From Prolixibacteraceae bacterium (GTDB lineage Bacteria > Bacteroidota > Bacteroidia > Bacteroidales > Prolixibacteraceae): a stretch of DNA of 5,005 bases. The notes under the pieces were generated by a model that had not been told where the DNA came from, ran no database searches, and worked only from the letters and a program-made list of their open reading frames with translations. The position numbers and the translations under genes are program-made. This document shows positions 1 through 5,005 of the stretch, piece after piece. The first letter of the stretch is position 1, and the number at the start of each line of letters is the position of its first letter. The DNA lies in assembly GCA_018399395.1 (NCBI GenBank), contig JAGYOI010000140.1:1-5005 (forward strand), in the 5' to 3' direction.

Positions 1-526
1 TTGTCAGAAGAATGATAAATGCGTCGATTTTGTTGAGCGGGGTAACCACTTTTTCATCAATAATTTCTTCGAGGCCTTCGAGGCTTTCTTCGGCCGTTAC
101 TGCATAAAACAGGATTGGCATCATGCTCGAATTAAATTTAAAGATGGTGGGGTCTTCCGCATCTTCGGGTAAGAACCCCTCGATAAACGAGAGGGCATCC
201 CGTATATCGTTTGCCGCCTCATCGAGGTCGGTTTCCCATTCAAATTCAACCGTTACCAGTGAAACATTGTCGCGCGATGTTGAAGTGATTTCTTTCATGT
301 CGCTTACCGATGAAAGGGCATCCTCGATGGGTTTTGTGAGGTTTGTTTCAATATCGGCGGCATTGGCACCTCCATACTGGGTGTAAATAGTTATCGCCGG
401 TATCTCCATTTCGGGATACAAATCGACCGGGACCTGTACGAGCGAATATATCCCGAAGATCATTACACCAACGAAAATCAGCATCGTGGTGATCGGCCGT
501 TTTACTGCGTCTTTATATATACTCAT
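1..526 (-). CDS. RND-family efflux transporter, N-terminal part (partial, runs off the window)
   Basis: Inner membrane proton-driven pump subunit of a tripartite RND exporter (AcrB/HAE1-like). Only the first 175 residues are present; the family is usually about 1,000-1,050 residues. The start is the ATG at 526, giving MSIYKDAVKRPITTML; the K-R-P-I start before the first membrane helix is typical. Transmembrane helix 1 covers about residues 12-33 and ends in the family hallmark VPVDLYPE (32-39). The porter-domain start follows: P43-AITI, YGGANAADIE (51-60), the conserved KPIEDAL (65-71), S-T-S at 82-84, and LDEAANDIRDAL (101-112) leading to LPEDAEDP (119-126). It is the last visible gene of the operon, 18 bases after the adaptor gene, with a purine-rich but not classical leader (AAAGAGAAAA). 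Residues 169-175 do not match the G-V-x-x-V pattern expected after LNKID. Substrate unknown; family assignment is firm. Confidence 0.95.
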   Translation of the reverse strand, partial: MSIYKDAVKRPITTMLIFVGVMIFGIYSLVQVPVDLYPEMEIPAITIYTQYGGANAADIETNLTKPIEDALSSVSDMKEITSTSRDNVSLVTVEFEWETDLDEAANDIRDALSFIEGFLPEDAEDPTIFKFNSSMMPILFYAVTAEESLEGLEEIIDEKVVTPLNKIDAFIILLT

Positions 527-544
527 TGTTTTTTTCTCTTTTAC

Positions 545-1594
545 TTAGTTTTTCACTTCCACTTTGTCGTTATCCATTAAAACCGCCTGACCTGCAACAA
601 TAAGTTGCTGTCCGCTTTTAATTTCATCTGAAATAATTTCGAGTTTGTCATCAAAACGTTTTCCAAGTTGTACGTTTACACGCTTGGCCGTGCCATTTTT
701 ATTGATGAACACGTAGCGGTTGTTCGTACCTTCTTGTTGTAGTACTGAAATTGCAGGTACAACAATGGTTTCGGCTTTTTCAATTACAATTGACAAGCGG
801 GCAAACATTCCCGGGCGGAGTTGCTGATTGTAATTTGGCACTTTTACTTCGATGTTAAAAGAACGTGTAAGCGGGTCGATGGTCGGGAAGATGTTCATAA
901 TTTTCCCGCTAAAAACTTCATCGGGATAAACATTGCTGTACAATTGTACTTCCTGTCCGTTTGAAAGTTTGTTGAAGTATTGTTCCGAAACATTTAATGT
1001 AGCCTTCAGTACTGATATCTGCTCAAGGGTTACAATTGCAGCTTTGCCGGCCTGTGTGTTGGGCGATCCGTTAAAAACTTCACCATCTTCGAAATATTTA
1101 GCTGTGATAACACCATCAAACGAAGCTGTGATAGAAGTATTTTCTTCCAGGAACTCGATGTTCGATTTGGTTACTTCGTACTGCGATTCAACCTGGTCGT
1201 ATTGCTGCTGTGAAATGCTTTCGGTTTCCAGAAGATCTTTCATCCGCTGATACTCTTTTTCGAGATTCTTTAACTGAATTTTAGCTTGTTCCAATTGGTT
1301 TTTGTCCATTTGGATGAGCAGTTGGCCCTTTTTAACAAAGTCGCCCACTTCAACCAGTATTTTGGTGATTTTCCCGGGGTTTGCCGGTGCAACAAAAAGT
1401 TTTTCCAGGGGTTCCAGGTTTGCTGAATATTCTGTTGTTCTTTCGATTATTGTTTTTTCTAATTTCTGAACCTTAACAGGATAAATCCTTTCAGCGGGGG
1501 TTGTTGCTGATGTGTCTTCCGTTTTTTCTTCGGGTTTTTGGCCACACGCTGCAAACAGGAGGCCAATAATTGCAAAAGTGATAATTCGTTTCAT
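545..1594 (-). CDS. RND efflux periplasmic adaptor (membrane fusion protein, HlyD/AcrA-like lipoprotein)
   Basis: Periplasmic adaptor that joins the RND pump to the outer membrane channel; 349 residues, near the usual 350-400. I chose the ATG at 1594 because it begins a lipoprotein signal peptide: K2-R3, a hydrophobic stretch (residues 4-16) and a lipobox F-A-A-C with Cys17. A TTG start at 1648 would overlap the end of the preceding gene and bury the signal. After a linker rich in E, T and P (18-37), the domains in order are: first lipoyl half, about 66-98 (PANPGKI, then VGDFVKKGQLL); a short alpha-helical hairpin, about 99-152; second lipoyl half, 153-190 (ITASFDGVIT); beta-barrel, about 194-272, with LRPGMFARL at 259-267; and a membrane-proximal domain to the C terminus (VVPAISVL, then V-A-G-Q-A). 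The short hairpin suits a canonical AcrA/MexA-type adaptor. The gene starts 22 bases after the TolC-like gene, with no Shine-Dalgarno sequence. The lipid anchor is expected in the inner membrane. Substrate unknown. Confidence 0.95.
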   Translation of the reverse strand: MKRIITFAIIGLLFAACGQKPEEKTEDTSATTPAERIYPVKVQKLEKTIIERTTEYSANLEPLEKLFVAPANPGKITKILVEVGDFVKKGQLLIQMDKNQLEQAKIQLKNLEKEYQRMKDLLETESISQQQYDQVESQYEVTKSNIEFLEENTSITASFDGVITAKYFEDGEVFNGSPNTQAGKAAIVTLEQISVLKATLNVSEQYFNKLSNGQEVQLYSNVYPDEVFSGKIMNIFPTIDPLTRSFNIEVKVPNYNQQLRPGMFARLSIVIEKAETIVVPAISVLQQEGTNNRYVFINKNGTAKRVNVQLGKRFDDKLEIISDEIKSGQQLIVAGQAVLMDNDKVEVKN

Positions 1595-1616
1595 TATGAT
1601 TGTTTTTTTGTGTTTC

Positions 1617-3044
1617 TTATAATTGATTGTATAATTTATTGATGGCAACCTTCGCTTGCAGCAGGGTCATTAATGATTGAATGTAATTCGATTCGGCTTC
1701 AAGATAGTTGCTGTTTGTTTGCGTAAGCTCAAGGCTCGAAACCATGCCTTCTTCATATTTACGTTCAATATTTTCATACACACGGTTTGCTATTTCCACG
1801 TTTTTTTTCTGTGCTTCGTGATTCTCAATTGCATTTTTTAAGTCTGCCAGAAGTTGATCTTGTTGAATTTCAAGTTGCTCTCTCAGCATTTCCTGGTTGA
1901 TTCGTGCTTTGTCAAGCTCTATTCTGGCCTGGGTTACTTTATGTTTGCGGCTACCGCTTGAAAAAATGGGTACACTTAGGGTAACACCGGCCATATGGTT
2001 TGGTGTCATATCAAAACCGGTGGTCAGCAGTTTCTGGTTATAAGTGTAAAACCCCGACAAGGTTGGTGCGTAGTTCCATTTTTCCATGTCGAGCATTTTT
2101 TCGGTGAGCTCCGACTGGGTGCTGGTGAGTTGATAAGTGATGTTGTTGGTAACATCAAATGTATCGCTTGCTTTTAGCGGGTTGAGCTCGTTTGTTACAT
2201 CGTCGAGGTTATTGGTAAGCTCAATTTGTTGCGACGATTGAAGCCCCAGCTGGAATTTCAACATGCTGTAGGTCATGGAAAGGCCACGTTCCATCGACCT
2301 GAGGTTGTTTTCGAGCATGGTCACCTGTATGCTGAGCTGATCGACATCGGTTTGCTCGGCCATACCGACTTTGTACATCATTTCGGTGTGCTTTTTCACG
2401 GCATTGAGGTTTTCAATGGAAGCTTCTACCGTTTCGATCGACTGACGGGTGACCAGCGCCATCAGGTAACTGTTGGTAACCGATTCTTTGATGTCGAGTA
2501 TAGAGTTCTCTAACCCTTTTTCGGCTATTTTTTTGCCCAGTTTGGATGCTTTTATGCCTGCCCAGTACTGACCGCTGAAAATAAGTTGCCCAATTTGAAC
2601 GGCGGCAGTTGATGCATCGGTCATTTTTATGGTCGATGCAGGTACCATTGAGCTGATTTGCTGTTCAAAAAAACTTCCGGCCTGGTAAATTTGCAGGTCT
2701 TGCTGCGTAACATTAGGGTATTGTGCACTGGTTTTGTTCCAGGCATCGGCCATTTGGTCGGGACTGGGGTTAAAATCGCCACCGCCCATTGAAAAGTCGA
2801 ACTCCATTTCGTAACCAAAGTAAGTCATCCAGTCGAGCGTAGCGTCAATTTGGGGCAATCCCTGTGCTATCGACTCTTTAACTTTTGCTTCCGATGAGGA
2901 GATGTCAAGGCGGGCATTTTCAATTGTTTTGTTGTGCTCCACCGCATAAGCCTGCGCCTCGTTGAGTGATAATTTAACCACTTCCTGACCGTGCAGGTTT
3001 GCACCGAGCAGGAGGAGTGTGAATGTTAAGAGTTTGTACTTCAT
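1617..3044 (-). CDS. TolC-like outer membrane efflux protein (OEP family)
   Basis: Outer membrane channel subunit of the efflux complex; 475 residues, normal for the family. The ATG at 3044 opens a Sec signal peptide (MKYKL, hydrophobic 5-14, probable cleavage between G19 and Q20 or just after). Two structural repeats are visible. The first has LSLNEAQAYAVEHNKTI (25-41), a strand near 147-158 (AVQIGQLIFSGQ), then long helices with MYKVGMAEQTDVDQL (223-237). The second has P327-TLSGFYTYNQ, VTLSVPIFSSGSR (354-366), long polar helices and YEEGMVSSLELTQTNSNYLE (430-449) followed by the usual closing helix. Between the first two beta strands lies a long segment (about 71-145) rich in G, M, D and aromatics, probably exposed on the cell surface. 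The gene lies 22 bases after tetR and 22 before the adaptor gene, so it is almost surely cotranscribed with them. The leader is A-rich and lacks a Shine-Dalgarno sequence. Confidence 0.95.
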   Translation of the reverse strand: MKYKLLTFTLLLLGANLHGQEVVKLSLNEAQAYAVEHNKTIENARLDISSSEAKVKESIAQGLPQIDATLDWMTYFGYEMEFDFSMGGGDFNPSPDQMADAWNKTSAQYPNVTQQDLQIYQAGSFFEQQISSMVPASTIKMTDASTAAVQIGQLIFSGQYWAGIKASKLGKKIAEKGLENSILDIKESVTNSYLMALVTRQSIETVEASIENLNAVKKHTEMMYKVGMAEQTDVDQLSIQVTMLENNLRSMERGLSMTYSMLKFQLGLQSSQQIELTNNLDDVTNELNPLKASDTFDVTNNITYQLTSTQSELTEKMLDMEKWNYAPTLSGFYTYNQKLLTTGFDMTPNHMAGVTLSVPIFSSGSRKHKVTQARIELDKARINQEMLREQLEIQQDQLLADLKNAIENHEAQKKNVEIANRVYENIERKYEEGMVSSLELTQTNSNYLEAESNYIQSLMTLLQAKVAINKLYNQL

Positions 3045-3066
3045 CGCTATTTGTTTTATTTAAACT

Positions 3067-3696
3067 TTAATTATTTTTTAAGTTTTCGTATTTCAGCATG
3101 AATTTTTCAATTAAATCCTGCCCTTTTTCAGTGCATAACCCCCGTAAATAGGGCAAATGAACCGATGTCCAAATCTTTTGGTGGTCGCACTTGTTAATAA
3201 ATTCCTTCTCGTCTTCCAGTTTATGAAAGAAGTCCATTATGTGATGTATGAAACGGTTGGCTATATCAATATCAATTTCTTTCCTGAAAGTGCCTTCATT
3301 CAGTCCGCGTTTTAATATGGTATAGGTTACTTCATAGTTCCTGAAATTCTCATTTTGTATAACGGTATGGAAGATTTGAGAATGGTATTTTTTCATGTCA
3401 TCAAAAAATACCGGGTTGATTTTCTGTAGCTTTTGTTGGTTAAATTCACCAAATGAAAAAAGTGCATCAATCACATTGTCTGCATTTTGCATGATGCTGA
3501 TGATTTCTTTTTTGTGTTTGCTGAGTTCTTCGGTTAAAAAGTTATACAGCAGATCGTTTTTGTCTTTAAAGTTTTCGTAAATGGTACGTTTAGAAATGCC
3601 TAAATGTTGTGCAATTGTATCCATGGTAATCTGCCTGATTCCATTTTTAACAAATAGCTCACCTGCTGCATTTAATATTTTCTCTCTTGTCTCCAT
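3067..3696 (-). CDS. TetR/AcrR-family transcriptional regulator, probable repressor of the efflux operon
   Basis: Dimeric DNA-binding regulator, 209 residues, a usual length. The N-terminal HTH domain is clear: TREKILNAAGELFVKNG (3-19), then TMDTIAQHLGISKRTIYENF (24-43), where G33-ISKRTIY is the recognition helix, and K44-DKNDLL. Residues from about 52 onward form the alpha-helical ligand-binding and dimer domain, which diverges between paralogs and gives no ligand clue; it ends with LPYLRGLCTEKG (181-192), similar to the FLRG-S/T-EKG ending I recall from Bacteroidota TetR proteins. I chose the ATG at 3696. A TTG at 3705 would add three residues, but it lies only a few bases from the predicted transcription start. 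As first gene of the pump operon, directly downstream of a perfect inverted repeat overlapping its promoter, it is best explained as an autorepressor controlling the whole operon. That role is inferred from position, not shown. Confidence 0.93.
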   Translation of the reverse strand: METREKILNAAGELFVKNGIRQITMDTIAQHLGISKRTIYENFKDKNDLLYNFLTEELSKHKKEIISIMQNADNVIDALFSFGEFNQQKLQKINPVFFDDMKKYHSQIFHTVIQNENFRNYEVTYTILKRGLNEGTFRKEIDIDIANRFIHHIMDFFHKLEDEKEFINKCDHQKIWTSVHLPYLRGLCTEKGQDLIEKFMLKYENLKNN

Positions 3697-3713
3697 AATT
3701 TTCAATTATAACG

Positions 3714-3743
3714 CAAAAGTAGAAAACTTTGTTCACTTTAAAA
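3714..3743 (-). promoter_or_regulatory. Predicted Bacteroidota-type promoter for the tetR-efflux operon
   Basis: Read on the minus strand, TACTTTTG (3721 to 3714) matches the Bacteroidota -7 element TAnnTTTG exactly. Eighteen bases upstream, TTTT (3743 to 3740) is one base off the -33 element TTTG. Transcription should begin near 3707-3711, giving a leader of about 11-15 bases to the ATG at 3696. The -33 match is imperfect, so this call is weaker than the hisS promoter. Confidence 0.65.
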
Positions 3744-3752
3744 GTTTTCTAC
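3719..3752. promoter_or_regulatory. Perfect 12-bp inverted repeat, probable TetR operator
   Basis: The left arm GTAGAAAACTTT (3719-3730) and right arm AAAGTTTTCTAC (3741-3752) are exact reverse complements separated by 10 bases (34 bp in all, arm centres 22 bp apart). The site covers the whole stretch from the predicted -33 element to the first three bases of the -7 element of the tetR promoter, the classic place for a repressor site. It lies upstream of both predicted transcription starts, so it should not act as an RNA hairpin for either gene. A smaller palindrome, ACTTT-A-AAAGT (3735-3745), is nested within it, so the exact half-sites are uncertain. Binding by the adjacent TetR protein is inferred. 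Confidence 0.75.
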
Positions 3753-3868
3753 CGTAAAACACCTAAAAAAATCGGCAAATAGCAGGTTATGCAGGGTTAA
3801 TTTATTACACACCCTTAACACATGAAATAATTGACATGAAAAATGTAGCAAGGTTGCAACGTTTTTTA
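3753..3868. other. Intergenic stretch between the two divergent promoters, no gene seen
   Basis: AT-rich DNA with no open reading frame that looks coding. It contains an 8-bp direct repeat ACATGAAA (3820-3827 and 3834-3841, one 14-bp period apart) and a small GCAA-GG-TTGC palindrome (3848-3857). Neither is strong enough to call a binding site. No stem-loop followed by a T-tract, as expected for a terminator, was found. Confidence 0.5.
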
Positions 3869-3899
3869 TTTGTAGCTGTTAATGGTTTCATTAATTTTG
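3869..3899 (+). promoter_or_regulatory. Predicted Bacteroidota-type promoter for hisS
   Basis: TTTG (3869-3872) and TAATTTTG (3892-3899) are separated by 19 bases, matching both the -33 and the -7 elements of the Bacteroidota primary sigma factor exactly and with usual spacing. Transcription should begin near 3903-3906, leaving an A-rich leader of about 15-18 bases with no Shine-Dalgarno sequence. No attenuator, T-box or other leader regulation can fit in so short a leader. Confidence 0.8.
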
Positions 3900-3920
3900 C
3901 AGGTCTATAAAAAAAATAAA

Positions 3921-5005
3921 ATGGCACAGAAACCATCGATACCAAAGGGTACACGCGACTTTTTGCCCGAGCTTACAGCGAAGCGCAACTATATTTTCAA
4001 TACCATAAAAAATGTTTTTGAGTTATATGGCTTTCAGCCAATTGAAACGCCTGCCATGGAGAACCTTTCAACTTTGATGGGTAAGTATGGCGAGGAAGGT
4101 GATAAGCTATTGTTTAAAATACTGAACTCGGGCGATTTTATGAAAAAAGTGCCTGTTGATTTTCTTGCTGACCCCGATTCAGTAAAAATCACCAACAAGA
4201 TTTCGGAAAAAGGATTGCGATATGACCTTACCGTGCCATTTGCCCGTTTTGTGGTCCAGAACCGGAACGAATTGACATTCCCGTTTAAGCGTTACCAGAT
4301 TCAGCCGGTTTGGCGTGCCGACCGGCCTCAAAAAGGCCGTTACCGTGAGTTTTACCAGTGCGATGTTGATGTGATTGGCAGCAATTCGATGTTGAACGAA
4401 GTTGAACTGGTGCAGATTGTTGACGAGGTTTTCAAACGGCTTGGTATCAGTGTGACGCTCAAAATCAATAACCGCAAAATATTGGCAGGTATTGCCGAAA
4501 CCATTGGCGAGGCCGACCGTATTGTTGATATTACCGTGGCTATTGATAAACTCGACAAGATTGGTATTGAAAAGGTTAATGCCGAATTAAGTGATAAAGG
4601 GGTAAGCAACGAAGCTATTGAAAAATTGCAGCCCATATTAAATCTTTCGGGCACAACCGAAGAAAAGATTGATCAAATTAGTAAGGTAGTTGCGGGTTCT
4701 GAAACCGGCATGAAAGGCGTGGGTGAGATGAAATCGTTGTTTGCTTATTTCTCTGCCCTGGAGTTGGGAATTGATGTTGAGCTTGACCTCACTTTAGCCC
4801 GCGGGTTAAACTACTACACCGGTGCTATTTTCGAGGTGAAAGCCAACGATGTGCAAATTGGCAGCATTACCGGTGGTGGCCGCTACGACGATCTGACCGG
4901 TATTTTTGGTCTGCCTGATGTTTCGGGCGTTGGTATATCGTTTGGTGCCGACCGCATTTTTGATGTGATGGCCCAACTTGATTTGTTCCCCGAAGAAGCT
5001 TCAGC
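3921..5005 (+). CDS. hisS: Histidyl-tRNA synthetase (partial, C terminus beyond the window)
   Basis: Cytoplasmic class II aminoacyl-tRNA synthetase that charges tRNA-His with histidine using ATP (EC 6.1.1.21). The ATG at 3921 opens [10 protein letters not shown] (8-17), the usual HisRS start. Visible landmarks: motif 1 region, [13 protein letters not shown] (37-49); [11 protein letters not shown] (99-109); motif 2, [20 protein letters not shown] (122-141) with R132, then [12 protein letters not shown] (142-153); the histidine-binding motif [10 protein letters not shown] (292-301) with R294; GGGRYDDL (318-325); and motif 3, [11 protein letters not shown] (336-346) with R345. All catalytic landmarks are intact through 361 codons. 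The missing part should be the anticodon-binding domain, about 90 residues if the protein is near the 450 residues I recall for Bacteroides HisRS. It diverges from the efflux operon and has its own promoter, so functional linkage with the pump is unlikely. Confidence 0.98.
   Translation, partial: MAQKPSIPKGTRDFLPELTAKRNYIFNTIKNVFELYGFQPIETPAMENLSTLMGKYGEEGDKLLFKILNSGDFMKKVPVDFLADPDSVKITNKISEKGLRYDLTVPFARFVVQNRNELTFPFKRYQIQPVWRADRPQKGRYREFYQCDVDVIGSNSMLNEVELVQIVDEVFKRLGISVTLKINNRKILAGIAETIGEADRIVDITVAIDKLDKIGIEKVNAELSDKGVSNEAIEKLQPILNLSGTTEEKIDQISKVVAGSETGMKGVGEMKSLFAYFSALELGIDVELDLTLARGLNYYTGAIFEVKANDVQIGSITGGGRYDDLTGIFGLPDVSGVGISFGADRIFDVMAQLDLFPEEAS

Noticed and set aside
123..386. Plus-strand open frame of 87 codons opposite the RND gene (Ser-rich)
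   Set aside because: It is antisense to a clearly conserved RND coding sequence; the Ser-rich composition is what the complementary strand of that gene yields.
1523..1546. Residues after the adaptor lipobox (C-G-Q-K-P-E-E) resemble Bacteroidota surface-export signals of the Q-K-D-D-E type
   Set aside because: A proline separates the lysine from the acidic pair, and a periplasmic adaptor of an RND pump is not expected on the cell surface.
1595..1648. An extended start (TTG at 1648) for the adaptor gene
   Set aside because: It would overlap the end of the TolC-like gene and place 18 polar residues before a clear lipoprotein signal peptide starting at the ATG at 1594.
2627..2818. Open frame of 63 codons on the minus strand within the TolC-like gene
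   Set aside because: It overlaps a strong, family-matching gene in another frame and shows no recognisable protein features.
3697..3705. A TTG start at 3705 for the TetR gene
   Set aside because: The ATG at 3696 gives a normal TetR N terminus, and the TTG lies within a few bases of the predicted transcription start.
3719..3752. The inverted repeat read as a transcription terminator
   Set aside because: Both flanking genes are transcribed away from it, and the AT-rich stem would be weak as RNA; its overlap with the tetR promoter favours an operator.
3848..3857. Small palindrome GCAA-GG-TTGC upstream of hisS
   Set aside because: Four-base arms are expected by chance, and the site is not followed by a T-tract close enough to form a credible terminator stem.
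4352..4654. Minus-strand open frame of 100 codons opposite hisS (Ser/Ile/Leu-rich)
   Set aside because: It is antisense to intact hisS, with low-complexity composition and no domain pattern.

Overview
The window reads as chromosomal DNA from a member of the Bacteroidota, probably Bacteroidales/Marinilabiliales-like. Three things support this: a HisRS of the long type with a YDLTVPFAR core, which I recall from Bacteroides-type genomes; two promoters matching the Bacteroidota form (TTTG / TAnnTTTG) rather than the E. coli form; and short A-rich leaders without Shine-Dalgarno sequences. The lineage below phylum is inferred from remembered similarity, not from a search.

Layout. The minus strand, read from about 3720 down to 1, holds one tightly packed operon for a tripartite efflux pump: a TetR-family regulator (3696-3067), a TolC-like outer membrane factor (3044-1617), a lipoprotein periplasmic adaptor of the HlyD/AcrA type (1594-545), and the first 175 codons of an RND inner membrane transporter (526 to the window edge). 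The gaps between genes are only 22, 22 and 18 bases. The plus strand, diverging from the operon, holds the first 361 codons of hisS (3921 to the window edge). The 224 bases between the two gene starts carry both promoters and a perfect 12+12 bp inverted repeat that overlaps the tetR promoter.

How it works together (inference). The TetR protein probably binds the inverted repeat, blocks its own promoter and so controls the whole operon. A ligand, probably a pump substrate, would release it and raise pump synthesis. The RND protein, adaptor and TolC-like channel would form a trans-envelope pump. The substrate cannot be read from the sequence. hisS has its own promoter more than 100 bp from the operator and is likely expressed independently.

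I found no mobile elements, CRISPR arrays, tRNA or rRNA genes and no convincing terminator. This is a well-known type of locus and not a clearly new system. The best items for follow-up are the operator/promoter overlap and the first ~22 bases, where the RND protein departs from its family pattern.
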